Positions 26,929-35,000 of a stretch of DNA of 64,000 nt are shown here, one piece after another. A program made the translations under genes and the position numbers. Source of the stretch: CAYUPY01 sp964446595 (lineage in GTDB: Bacteria; Patescibacteriota; Dojkabacteria; J137; JAEUSD01); the NCBI GenBank assembly GCA_964446595.1, contig CAYUPY010000001.1, positions 11,332 through 75,331 of the forward strand. Direction: 5' to 3'. The notes beneath the pieces are model-generated. The model was not told the DNA's origin and ran no database searches. It was given only the letters and a program-made list of their open reading frames with translations. Every line of letters begins with the position of its first letter. Position 1 is the first letter of the stretch.

Positions 26929-28681
26929 CCAAAAGTTACCCAGTTTTTCCGCGGTAGAGATTATTATTAGTGTGGCAGTTATTGCTTTTGTTGTAATCAC
27001 TATTGCAGGTACAATCATTGGAGCCACAACTGGTCCAGCCTCGACTGCTGAACAAACCCAAGCTGCTGAATTATTAAATGAAGGATTTACAGCTGTTAAA
27101 GCTATTAGGGACAACGATTTTGCTTTACTGTTAGCAGGCTCACATGGGCTTCAAAATAACGGTAATCAATGGGAATTAAATGGAAGCAGTGATTCAATTG
27201 AAGGCTTTACCCGTACTGTTTCCATTACAAACATAGATGCGAATACTAAAGAAGTGACAGTAGATATTAGCTGGACTCCACAATTAGGAGGTCCAAAGTC
27301 TATCAGTTCGAGCCAGGTAATTACTAACTACTTAAGAACAGTGGCGATCAATCCCCCTACCGGCACTCCAGTAGACTGGTCAACTCCTCAAATAGTTGGA
27401 AGAGGAAACACAACTGGCAATAACGACGGTCGTGATGTGCGTATAAACGGTAACTATGCCTACGTAATAAATTCTGGGGGTAACAACGACTTTACAGTGT
27501 TCGATATCTCAGATATTACTAATCCCACCAGCATCGCCACCCTAAACGTGGCTAATAATGCAGCACGTATGGCTTATAGTAATGACTATGTGTATATCTC
27601 TTCCAGTGACAACAACAATGAAATCACAGTAGTAAATGTCTCTAGTCCTAGCAACCCAAATATTGCTACCACGATTAATTTACCCCGTAATGCAAACGTA
27701 AATGGTCTATCAATTCGTGACAATTACCTATACGCCACGCGCAGCAGAGACACTGGGAACGGCGCAGACGAATTTATTGTCATTGATATTGCTAACCCAA
27801 GCAGTCCCAATATTGTAGGTGGTGTGAACTTAAATCAAACAGTTTTTGATGTTACTTTAGTCGGAAACTATGCATATTTATCTTCAGCAAATAACGCCGC
27901 AGAAGGATACATTATAAATGTCACTAACCCGACCAATCCTACCACTGCTGGAACTATTAACTTGTCAGGCAACAACGATGGTTATACAGTGGGGGCCACA
28001 AGCACTCATTTATTTCTTGCCAGACTAAATAGTAATGTACATGTCTTTAGCCTCAGCAACCCTACTAATCCTCAAGAGGTGGCTGTTTTTGATGCCGCGG
28101 GTAGAGTTGAAAGGATTATGTTCGATCCCACTTCAACTTATGCCTTTATGCCAAATAGTCAGAACTATAATATGGACTTTGAAGTGGTGGATATTAGTAC
28201 TATTACATCTCCAGTACAAATTGACCACCTAAATACAAATGGCATTCAGTACAGCATGGACTTTGACCCATCACGCAACTTAATAACTTTAGTAGGAAAC
28301 GCCGATAACGAAGAGTTACTGTTAATTTCCGATAAAGTGGTATTGGCCCCGGGCGAGGATCTTTGCAGGGTAAACTATAATATTGGAAGTCAGTGGGCTA
28401 CAGGATTTACGGTAACTGTGGTAGTTAATAATATTAGCAGTAGTGACATTAGTAGTTGGCAAATTGCATGGGGCTTTGATGGCAACCAGAACATAATTAA
28501 CTATTGGAACGCCAATATTTCTCAGAGCGGACAAAATGTTATTGGTGAGAACCTTACCTATAACTCTACTATCCCTGCGGGCGGCAACCAGTCATTTGGC
28601 TTCCAGGCCACATACTCTGGCACAAATGGTCCAATTACTAGCGATCAATTTACTGTTAACGGCATTCAATGCGTAAACTAA
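26909..28681 (+). CDS. Pilin-adhesin A: prepilin leader, LVIVD propeller, CBM2 domain
   Basis: Probable minor pilin displaying a carbohydrate-binding head. The mature start would be FSAVEIIISVAVIAFVVITI (Glu5 present, Ser at -1). The pilin-like N-terminal part (to about 140) is followed by a beta-propeller of LVIVD-type repeats at about 150-480 (DVRINGNYAYV, FDISDITNPTSIATLNV, VNVSSPSNPNIATTINL, FSLSNPTNPQEVAVF). The last 100 residues match carbohydrate-binding module family 2: LCRVNYNIGSQW, GFTVTVVVNN, SSWQIAWGFDGNQNIINYWN, GFQATYSG, and a closing Cys that would pair with the first. No ATG exists near the 5' end; TTG 26909 or TTG 26918 must serve. About 600 residues, a close paralogue of the next gene. 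Confidence 0.9.
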   Translation: MGQLTCNQKLPSFSAVEIIISVAVIAFVVITIAGTIIGATTGPASTAEQTQAAELLNEGFTAVKAIRDNDFALLLAGSHGLQNNGNQWELNGSSDSIEGFTRTVSITNIDANTKEVTVDISWTPQLGGPKSISSSQVITNYLRTVAINPPTGTPVDWSTPQIVGRGNTTGNNDGRDVRINGNYAYVINSGGNNDFTVFDISDITNPTSIATLNVANNAARMAYSNDYVYISSSDNNNEITVVNVSSPSNPNIATTINLPRNANVNGLSIRDNYLYATRSRDTGNGADEFIVIDIANPSSPNIVGGVNLNQTVFDVTLVGNYAYLSSANNAAEGYIINVTNPTNPTTAGTINLSGNNDGYTVGATSTHLFLARLNSNVHVFSLSNPTNPQEVAVFDAAGRVERIMFDPTSTYAFMPNSQNYNMDFEVVDISTITSPVQIDHLNTNGIQYSMDFDPSRNLITLVGNADNEELLLISDKVVLAPGEDLCRVNYNIGSQWATGFTVTVVVNNISSSDISSWQIAWGFDGNQNIINYWNANISQSGQNVIGENLTYNSTIPAGGNQSFGFQATYSGTNGPITSDQFTVNGIQCVN

Positions 28682-30417
28682 AAGCTTTCTCTGCTGTAGA
28701 AATAATTATTAGCGTGGCAATTATTGCTTTTGTAGTTATTGGCGTAGCAGGAGTCATAATTGGGGCAACTACTGGCCCCACTAATACCTCATTACAAACT
28801 AAAGCCAATGAGATCTTAAATGAAGGCTTTACAGCTGTAAAATCTATCAGAGATAGAGATTTTGCTTCTCTTTTAGCCGGCGAGCATGGGGTTCAAAATA
28901 CTAGTAATCAGTGGCAACTCAACGGGAGTAGCGACATCCAAGATGGCTTTACTAGAAGGGTCAACATCACCAATGTAGATACTAATACCAAACAAATTTT
29001 GATCCAAGTCGATTGGGCTAGTGAGCTAGGCGGTACTAAGAGTATTTCTTCGACCCAAATAATTACTAATTATCGCCGGAGCGTGGAGATAGCACCACCG
29101 CCAGGCTTACCAACTACAGACTGGTCAACGCCGCAAATTGTCGGCAAGGTAAATTTACCTGCGGATGGAAGAGATGTGCGTCTGAACGGTAATTATGCTT
29201 ATGTGATTACGACAGGAAGCAATAATGACTTTTTAATCTTTGATATCTCAAATCCTGCCAGTCCTACTCAAGTAAGTTCACTGAATATTGTCAATAACCC
29301 GGTACGCATGGATTATGCGAACGACTATGTATACGTTACTACTAGCAATCTCAAAGAAATAGTGGTGATTAATGTTGCCAATCCTACTAATCCTTCCTTG
29401 GTTAGACAAATTGACCTACCTACTGGAGCCGATGCTAACGGGTTACGTGTGGTAGGTGAATACTTGTACGTTACACGAGCCTCTAATTCGAAAGCCAATT
29501 CAAATGAGGTGACTGTGCTTAGCCTTTCAAATCCAGGAAATCCAACTGTAGTTGGAGGTTTTAACCCAAACCAGACAATATATGACATTGAGGTGGTAGG
29601 AGACTATGCGTATGCAACTTCTGCTTGGAACGACGGTGAGGTATATATTTTAAATGTTAGTAACCCAGCCGCTCCCACTAGTGCTGGCACTATCAATCTC
29701 CAAGGCAATGTGAATGGCTATTTTATTGGGCGTACAGGCAGATATCTATTTGTAGGCAGAACAAATACCAATGTAGTTATTTACGATATTCTTAATCCCA
29801 CCTCTCCACAAGAAGTAGCTGCCTATACGGTTGCTGGCACTCCGCAGCGAATTATCTTTGATACTAGTGGACAATATGGATTTATTCCGAATAGCACAAA
29901 TTATAACGCTGACTTCGAGGTCCTAGACCTTTCAACAATTACTAGCCCCAACCAACTTGATATCCTTAATAATGCAGGCACTCAGTACAGTGCTGATTAT
30001 GATAGTACTCAAAACTTAATCGCACTAGTAGGAAATGGGGTTAACGAACGTTTGATTTTGGTTAAGGATCAAGTAGAACTGGAGCCTGGCGAAGACCTGT
30101 GCATGGTTAACTATACGATCCAGAACCAATGGGCGAATGGATTCGTAGTTGATGTCAGAATTAATAACGTTAGTAATAATGAAATTAGCAGTTGGAAAAT
30201 AGAGTGGAATTTTCCAGGAGATCAGAATATTATTAATTACTGGAATGTTAATCTCTCACAAAGCGGTCAAGCTGTAATAGGGGAGAATTTAGGCTACAAT
30301 TCTACGATACCGGTGGGGGGAAGCCAGACGTTTGGTTTCCAGGCAACTTACAGTGGCGCAAATGCTGCTTTAGCGAGCGATCAATTTACTGTTAATAGAG
30401 TGCAATGTATAAACTAG
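28669..30417 (+). CDS. Pilin-adhesin B: paralogue with prepilin leader, LVIVD propeller, CBM2 domain
   Basis: Tandem duplicate of the preceding gene with the same architecture: short leader MRKLKA, mature FSAVEIIISVAIIAFVVIGV, pilin-like segment, LVIVD propeller (about 150-475) and C-terminal CBM2 with flanking cysteines (DLCMVNYTIQNQW ... RVQCIN). The CBM tryptophans are kept: Trp in NQWANGF, SSWKIEW and NYWNVN. It starts 12 nt before the stop of the first copy, so the pair is translationally coupled. The two copies diverge most in propeller loops, which suggests different partners or ligands rather than a recent duplication. The ligand (cellulose, chitin or another beta-glycan) cannot be decided from sequence. 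Confidence 0.92.
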   Translation: MRKLKAFSAVEIIISVAIIAFVVIGVAGVIIGATTGPTNTSLQTKANEILNEGFTAVKSIRDRDFASLLAGEHGVQNTSNQWQLNGSSDIQDGFTRRVNITNVDTNTKQILIQVDWASELGGTKSISSTQIITNYRRSVEIAPPPGLPTTDWSTPQIVGKVNLPADGRDVRLNGNYAYVITTGSNNDFLIFDISNPASPTQVSSLNIVNNPVRMDYANDYVYVTTSNLKEIVVINVANPTNPSLVRQIDLPTGADANGLRVVGEYLYVTRASNSKANSNEVTVLSLSNPGNPTVVGGFNPNQTIYDIEVVGDYAYATSAWNDGEVYILNVSNPAAPTSAGTINLQGNVNGYFIGRTGRYLFVGRTNTNVVIYDILNPTSPQEVAAYTVAGTPQRIIFDTSGQYGFIPNSTNYNADFEVLDLSTITSPNQLDILNNAGTQYSADYDSTQNLIALVGNGVNERLILVKDQVELEPGEDLCMVNYTIQNQWANGFVVDVRINNVSNNEISSWKIEWNFPGDQNIINYWNVNLSQSGQAVIGENLGYNSTIPVGGSQTFGFQATYSGANAALASDQFTVNRVQCIN

Positions 30418-30908
30418 TTAAAAAAGGTAGTATGGCGGCCACAACCTTATTTGAGTTAATTATATATATTGGCGTGGCCGCCATCATCGGCATAGTAGTG
30501 GTAAACCTTTGGCAAATAATCCAGCAAACTAACCAGCGTAATCAAGTAGTACAACTAACCACCCATCAAGCAAATAGTGCCATGCAGGTAATGTTATACC
30601 TGGTCGAAGTAGCTGATAGTGTTACTGCGCCAGCCACAGGGGATAATGCTAGTACACTTCAACTCGTAATCAGCGGAGTCAACAATACGATTTCAGTCCA
30701 AGGGGATAGACTGCGCCTAACACAAGGCGCCAGTGAAATTGACCTTACAACCAGTGATTTTAATATTTCAGGCTTCAGCGTTAGTAATGCGGGAAGTTCA
30801 AATGACAGTATTCAAATAAGCTTTCAACTGGCTCCAGATAACCCAGATAACGAACCGAGTCTAGATTTTACATATGTAGCTTCAGGAAATTATGCTAGAC
30901 CTTACTAA
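30405..30908 (+). CDS. Prepilin-like protein (PilW/GspJ type)
   Basis: Minor pilin/pseudopilin of 167 residues. The leader is MYKLVKKGSMAA and the mature form would begin TTLFELIIYIGVAAIIGIVV, with Glu5 retained and Ala at -1. The position after the adhesin pilins and the following helix rich in Gln (WQIIQQTNQRNQVVQLTTHQ) fit PilW/GspJ. It overlaps the previous gene by 13 nt and the next by 17 nt. Confidence 0.85.
   Translation: MYKLVKKGSMAATTLFELIIYIGVAAIIGIVVVNLWQIIQQTNQRNQVVQLTTHQANSAMQVMLYLVEVADSVTAPATGDNASTLQLVISGVNNTISVQGDRLRLTQGASEIDLTTSDFNISGFSVSNAGSSNDSIQISFQLAPDNPDNEPSLDFTYVASGNYARPY
30432..30484. repeat. Inverted repeat, 10-bp arms, 33-nt loop
   Basis: ATGGCGGCCA (30432-30441) and TGGCCGCCAT (30475-30484), flanking the codons for the N-terminal pilin helix, 27 nt after the start of the 30405 gene. 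Confidence 0.85.
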
Positions 30909-31296
30909 ACAAGAAAAGTTTGACGGCTACATTGCCTTAACAAGTGTGATGATTTTATTAATAATCGTGGGAGTATTTATGAGTTACGGCTTTCTGAATA
31001 TTATTAGCTTTAATGATACTAGTTCAGTAACCCGCGACGCTGTGCAGGCGCACAGCGTCGCCAACTCCTGTGCTGAAATCGCCATCAGTCAGCTTCAGGA
31101 GGATTTTACCTATGCTGCAGGCAGTGTTTACGGAGTGGGAAGTTACACTTGTACCGTCTCTAGTATCACAGGCACGGGCAATACAAACCGTACTGTGGAG
31201 ACTACTGCCCAAGTAGGGCTTTCCCTAGTTAGGGTGCAGGTAGTTATTGACACAATTCGTCCAAATGTCATAATAAGCCAATGGGAAAGAATCTAA
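30892..31296 (+). CDS. PilX-like minor pilus protein
   Basis: 134-residue protein with one N-terminal hydrophobic helix (YIALTSVMILLIIVGVFMSY) after a short charged leader ending in Asp-Gly. Gly at -1 fits prepilin processing, but position 5 is Thr instead of Glu, as seen in PilX/GspK-like proteins. Two cysteines (NSCAEIAI, SYTCTVSS) could form a disulfide. It overlaps both neighbours by 16-17 nt and belongs to the pilin block. Confidence 0.8.
   Translation: MLDLTKQEKFDGYIALTSVMILLIIVGVFMSYGFLNIISFNDTSSVTRDAVQAHSVANSCAEIAISQLQEDFTYAAGSVYGVGSYTCTVSSITGTGNTNRTVETTAQVGLSLVRVQVVIDTIRPNVIISQWERI
31034..31061. repeat. GC-rich inverted repeat, 12-bp perfect arms, 4-nt loop
   Basis: GCGACGCTGTGC (31034-31045), loop AGGC, GCACAGCGTCGC (31050-31061), 142 nt after the start of the PilX-like gene. 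Confidence 0.95.
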
Positions 31297-31712
31297 AACC
31301 CGCATTTACTTTAATCGAAATTGTTTTAGCTATTGCTGTCCTTGCAATTCTGAGTGCAGCTACCATTAGTGCGGTAAATCCAGCACTGCGGCTTTCACAA
31401 GCAAGGAACCTAGAACGTAGCAGCCATGTTGCGCAAATTTTAGCGGGAGTGAAAGGCTACGCATCGGAACAGGGTCAACAACTTTCAGATCTCGGCTCTA
31501 TACCTACATGCCCGTCTACAGCAACTATTGGAACAGCTGGTATTAATCTAGGGGCTACATTAGTAGATGAGTACATTACCCAAATGCCAACAGATCCCAC
31601 AACTGGCAACTTGGCAAATACAGGGTATACAATATGTCGAACAGCCTCAGGAAGAGTAGAAGTAAGTGCACCCAATGCAGAGTTAGGCGAAAATATATCT
31701 CTACGCTCATAG
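31281..31712 (+). CDS. Prepilin-like protein, last gene of the pilus operon
   Basis: 143-residue type IV pilin/pseudopilin. Leader MGKNLKPA, then FTLIEIVLAIAVLAILSAAT with canonical Glu5 and Ala at -1. A downstream disulfide pair is plausible (PTCPSTAT, YTICRTASGR). The C-terminal part with YITQMPTDPTTG resembles the loop of GspG/major-pilin-like proteins. It may be the main pilin or a core minor pilin; sequence alone does not tell. It overlaps the previous gene by 16 nt; after its stop the operon ends. Confidence 0.9.
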   Translation: MGKNLKPAFTLIEIVLAIAVLAILSAATISAVNPALRLSQARNLERSSHVAQILAGVKGYASEQGQQLSDLGSIPTCPSTATIGTAGINLGATLVDEYITQMPTDPTTGNLANTGYTICRTASGRVEVSAPNAELGENISLRS

Positions 31713-31749
31713 CCCGACTAGTAGTATCCAATCTGGTAGCATAATTAAA

Positions 31750-31765
31750 TATAATTCTGTATTAT
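31750..31765 (+). promoter_or_regulatory. Candidate -10 elements before the tiny membrane ORF
   Basis: TATAAT (31750-31755) and TATTAT (31760-31765). The second ends 5 nt before ATG 31771, the spacing expected for a leaderless mRNA. No convincing -35. Confidence 0.4.
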
Positions 31766-31770
31766 TAAAC

Positions 31771-31899
31771 ATGGACTTATTCATTTTCTTATCTCATTTT
31801 CTGTTTATTGGTGGTACCTTCTTTGGAGGGGTAGTTGTGGGTGTTACTTATAAAGACAAGCTAGTAAAAACGGTCAAATTCCTGTTCAAGCAAAAATGA
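31771..31899 (+). CDS. Tiny membrane protein, 42 residues
   Basis: Short ORF, M-D-L-F-I-F-L-S-H-F-L-F-I-G-G then a Gly/Val-rich stretch, forming one transmembrane helix and ending in a Lys-rich tail (YKDKLVKTVKFLFKQK). The hydrophobic helix plus positive tail and the promoter-like TATTAT just before it argue for a real gene. Its TGA overlaps the ATG of the next ORF in the arrangement ATGA. The function is unknown. Confidence 0.45.
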   Translation: MDLFIFLSHFLFIGGTFFGGVVVGVTYKDKLVKTVKFLFKQK

Positions 31900-32000
31900 G
31901 TGCTTCAGAGACATCTCATGGATTTGACGACACTCAGTTACTCAACCAGCTTTTAGCCCTGGAGTTATCTGACATACAAGTCGTTGAGTACCACCTATAA
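31896..32000 (+). CDS. Tiny acidic ORF, 34 residues
   Basis: Starts in an ATGA overlap with the 42-residue membrane ORF and encodes an acidic, Leu-rich peptide (MSASETSHGFDDTQLLNQLL..., ending YHL). The overlap is typical of coupled genes, but the ORF is short enough to be chance. Confidence 0.3.
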   Translation: MSASETSHGFDDTQLLNQLLALELSDIQVVEYHL

Positions 32001-32135
32001 AAAAAGTAGACATTTCTTGATAGCACTTAATAAGTGGCTAGATTCGTTTGAAAGCGAAGAATCGTAATTTTATATTTTCCCTACTTTGTGCTAAAGTCCA
32101 TCACGTAATTACATTTGATATATTATATGTAAATA

Positions 32136-32408
32136 ATGGCTAAAAAGAAGACTAAACTAGTGTACGGCAATATAGATGCCACAGCCGACTTTGCACTATA
32201 CTTTGAGCATGTAAAGTTAGCCGACCTCACTCGCGTAGATCGATCTTTGTATCAGGAGGCCTTGGACCGTGTTGGTACAATATTGCTTAAAGATCTGGAA
32301 GCACGTGAAGATTATGATCGCCAGCAAGGTGATGCTAACTTTGGGATTCGCAAAACTTTAGAGTTCTTGCGTAATGCAACTAGTGTTAAAGATTTAGCTG
32401 CAGCATAA
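32136..32408 (+). CDS. Small conserved-looking hypothetical protein, 90 residues
   Basis: Soluble, charged 90-residue protein with a Lys-rich N-terminus (MAKKKTKLVYG) and mostly helical, acidic body (VDRSLYQEALDRVGTILLKDLE). No family recognised. An extended -10-like TGATATATT (32116-32124) precedes the ATG by 11 nt. The gene is followed by a strong hairpin shared with the convergent gpmI gene. Confidence 0.65.
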   Translation: MAKKKTKLVYGNIDATADFALYFEHVKLADLTRVDRSLYQEALDRVGTILLKDLEAREDYDRQQGDANFGIRKTLEFLRNATSVKDLAAA

Positions 32409-32429
32409 GCTGGACCAGAAGAAGGTAAA

Positions 32430-32469
32430 TTGAACGCGCGGCCAGCTTCGCTGGCCGCGCGGCGTTCAA
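32430..32469. terminator. Probable bidirectional terminator between the 90-residue gene and gpmI
   Basis: Core stem CGCGCGGCCAGC (32435-32446) with GCTGGCCGCGCG (32450-32461), loop TTC. Outer arms TTGAAC (32430-32435) and GTTCAA (32464-32469) extend the stem past a small bulge. It lies between two convergent stop codons. There is no strong T-run on either side, so it may slow rather than release polymerase, or belong to the wider inverted-repeat family. Confidence 0.6.
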
Positions 32470-32481
32470 CCAATCAAGTAT

Positions 32482-34146
32482 TTAGGCACTTGCAAATAGA
32501 TCTCGTCCATCCATCACCTGAGGCTGAGGCAACCCCATAATCTTTAGTACTGTTGGAGCCAGGTCACACAAGGTCCCCATCATCACCTCCGGTGGCATTT
32601 TACGGTTCTCCGTCACATATATCAGTGGCACCATATTTAACGAGTGCTCAGTATCCACCTCACCTGTTTCTAGGTTGATCATTTCCTCGATATTTCCATG
32701 ATCAGCAGTAATAATAATCTCTCCGCCTTTTTCTAATACTTTCGGTACAATCTTTCCTAAACATTCGTCTGCTACCTCTACCGCCCGAATCCCAGCAGAT
32801 AATACTCCCGTATGGCCAACCATATCAGTTAGCGCAAAATTAACAAAAATAAAGTCATACTTATCTGATTCAATTTCTTCAATAAGCCTTTCAGTGACCT
32901 CATACGTGCTCATTTCAGGTTTCTCATCATAAGTTTTCACCTCTCTGGGAGAAGGGATTTCTACGCGATCCTCCCCTGGGAAGGCTTCATTCCGGCGGTT
33001 ATTGAAAAAGTAAGTGGCATGAGGGTACTTTTCAGATTCAGTGATACGCAGCTGCTTCAAACCTGCGTTGGAAATAATTTCTCCAAGTGTCTCCTGCGGG
33101 TGCAGTGGTGGAAATATCTGTAAATCAGGGAATTGATGGTTAGCGCTGTTCTCTTTATCATCATCAATCAAATCATCTACTAAATCAGATTCATTTTCAG
33201 GTTTTTCCTCAGTCTGTGCTCGTTGCATGGGAATTCCTTTTTGATAGTTAGAGAACCCGGCATAAAGGACATTTTCCCGCTTCAAGCGATCAAAGTCACT
33301 AAATTCCTTAAACTCAAAAGCCATAGTAATCTGCATTGCTCTATCCGCACGATAGTTAAAACAGACCACAGCGTCATTATCTTGCACAACCGCTACAGGC
33401 TCTTCATTGTCACCAACGATTACACATGGCATTACAAACTCATCAGTTTCTCCTTGCGCATATGCATCTTCTACCGCGTCACGATAATTCTTAAACCTAC
33501 GTCCTTCGCCTTTCACCATCATGTCGTAGGCTAGAGCGGTACGCTCCCAACGCGAATCGCGATCCATGCCATAAAACCGACCTGTCAAACTCGCGATTTG
33601 TCCCACCCCAATTTCGTTCATCTTATTTTGCAAAGAATCTAAGTACCCAATCGCTGACTTGGGTGATGTATCACGACCATCCAAAAGTGCATGTACAAAC
33701 ACTCTGTCTGCTGCAAACCCTTGGCGCTTCGCAAACTCCAAACAAGCATACAAATGTTCCTGCGAAGAATGCACCCGACCATCACTTACTAATCCTATAA
33801 AATGCAGACTTGAATTATGCTCTTTGACGTGATTTGCCACCACAACTAGATTGTCATTATCATAAAAACTGCCATCACGAATTGAATCATTAATTCTAGA
33901 AATTTCCTGCTTTAAAAGACGACCAGCTCCAATAGTCATATGTCCTACTTCACTATTCCCCATCACGCCATCAGGAAGTCCCACATAATGTTCAGAAGCC
34001 TGCAACAAAGTATGACAATATTTTGGCCAATACTTATCTAAATTAGGAGTATTGGCCAGGGTCACCGCATTACCTTCGTTTGGTACATCAACTCCAAGTC
34101 CATCTAAAATCAACAACACAACTGGTTTAGGTCGAGATTCGCTCAT
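32482..34146 (-). CDS. gpmI: 2,3-bisphosphoglycerate-independent phosphoglycerate mutase
   Basis: Manganese-dependent interconversion of 3- and 2-phosphoglycerate, the step before enolase. Seen: LLILDGLGV with the first metal Asp, GNSEVGHMTIGAGR with the catalytic Ser, SDGRVHSSQEHL, LDGRDTSPKSA, RFYGMDRDSRWERT, DMVGHTG, TADHGNIE and DTEHSLN. At 554 residues it exceeds the usual 510-520 because of an acidic insertion of about 30 residues (SDLVDDLIDDDKENSA) before FPPLHPQETLGEIIS. The usual FNGG is FNNR here. It stands alone, with hairpin 32430-32469 after its stop. Confidence 0.96.
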   Translation of the reverse strand: MSESRPKPVVLLILDGLGVDVPNEGNAVTLANTPNLDKYWPKYCHTLLQASEHYVGLPDGVMGNSEVGHMTIGAGRLLKQEISRINDSIRDGSFYDNDNLVVVANHVKEHNSSLHFIGLVSDGRVHSSQEHLYACLEFAKRQGFAADRVFVHALLDGRDTSPKSAIGYLDSLQNKMNEIGVGQIASLTGRFYGMDRDSRWERTALAYDMMVKGEGRRFKNYRDAVEDAYAQGETDEFVMPCVIVGDNEEPVAVVQDNDAVVCFNYRADRAMQITMAFEFKEFSDFDRLKRENVLYAGFSNYQKGIPMQRAQTEEKPENESDLVDDLIDDDKENSANHQFPDLQIFPPLHPQETLGEIISNAGLKQLRITESEKYPHATYFFNNRRNEAFPGEDRVEIPSPREVKTYDEKPEMSTYEVTERLIEEIESDKYDFIFVNFALTDMVGHTGVLSAGIRAVEVADECLGKIVPKVLEKGGEIIITADHGNIEEMINLETGEVDTEHSLNMVPLIYVTENRKMPPEVMMGTLCDLAPTVLKIMGLPQPQVMDGRDLFASA

Positions 34147-34260
34147 ATTTGAAAATTTAGAAGTATATTCAAGTCAGTATAAGCTTGTTATTGGTTAGGT
34201 GCAAACATCATTGCCCCAAATATAGCAGTTGTTGCAATAGCAATTACTGGCCACGTAACT

Positions 34261-34653
34261 CTACTGCTTTGTATTTAATACTTTTTTTACATCCGCCTTG
34301 CGGTAATTTGGCCCTTTTAAGGCTTTACCGTCTTCTCGTCGAATCGGCTTGCCGTCTTCGCCTAACTTACTCATGTTGCTTGCATGCACCTCATCAAATA
34401 CAGCTTCCAACTTATCCTGCAGACCATAAGCCACAGCTGTTCCAAAAGTTACGTACAGCAAATCTGCTAACTCCTTGGCTATATTCTCAATAGGCTCGCT
34501 ACGCATTGCCTCCATAAGCTCCTTTAGCTCTTCTCGCATTAGATTCTCACGTAACTGGAGCTCCCGATCTGGAATTCCTGACAGCAATTCATTGCTATAA
34601 AATGACTCGTAGGCTTTATGAAACTCTAATAGTTGTGTTAATTGCTTCTTCAT
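34261..34653 (-). CDS. MazG/HisE-like nucleotide pyrophosphohydrolase
   Basis: All-alpha NTP pyrophosphohydrolase superfamily protein of 130 residues. The metal-binding pattern is present: REELKELMEAM (EExxE) followed by KELADLLYVTFGTAVAYG (ExxD). The C-terminal segment VFDEVHASNMSKLGEDGKPI is typical of the branch annotated as phosphoribosyl-ATP pyrophosphohydrolase-like proteins, but no other histidine-biosynthesis gene is nearby, so house-cleaning of nucleotides is more likely. It lies 114 nt downstream of gpmI's start on the same strand. Confidence 0.85.
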   Translation of the reverse strand: MKKQLTQLLEFHKAYESFYSNELLSGIPDRELQLRENLMREELKELMEAMRSEPIENIAKELADLLYVTFGTAVAYGLQDKLEAVFDEVHASNMSKLGEDGKPIRREDGKALKGPNYRKADVKKVLNTKQ

Positions 34654-34704
34654 AATGTTAGTGTAACATGCAAGAATGCATCATGCGTACTGTCAGATTT
34701 TAAG

Positions 34705-34963
34705 TATAATGAATTCATGATTAACTGGCATTACCCTTTCACAGTAGCACCGGCCGAAACAATTGCTAGCACTGGAGTAAATTCCACTAATGAAGGTGAC
34801 AGCATTACATTTAACGCCGCTGCAACGGACTCCTAAAACAGCATCATCTACCGGAGTAGAACTGCTTAGCGTGTTGAGTTATGACTTTACAGATGCCCTA
34901 AGTTATGGTTTAGTGAATGCAGGAAATATCAAACCAACGGGCAGTGCCCGGGAAAGTAGCTAA
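34705..34963 (+). pseudogene. Promoter plus frameshifted small ORF
   Basis: TATAAT (34705-34710) lies exactly 6 nt before ATG 34717. The frame encodes about 39 residues (MINWHYPFTVAPAETIASTG...) to TAA 34834-34836. A second frame, entered by a +1 shift near 34830, continues for about 43 codons (PKTASSTGVELLSVLSYDF...) to TAA 34961-34963. Together they look like one small frameshifted gene of about 80 codons. No family recognised. This is the only content I see between 34654 and 35000. Confidence 0.35.
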
Positions 34964-35000
34964 ATGGTAGCTAAATTTACTAACTAAGAGCTTTACGAAT

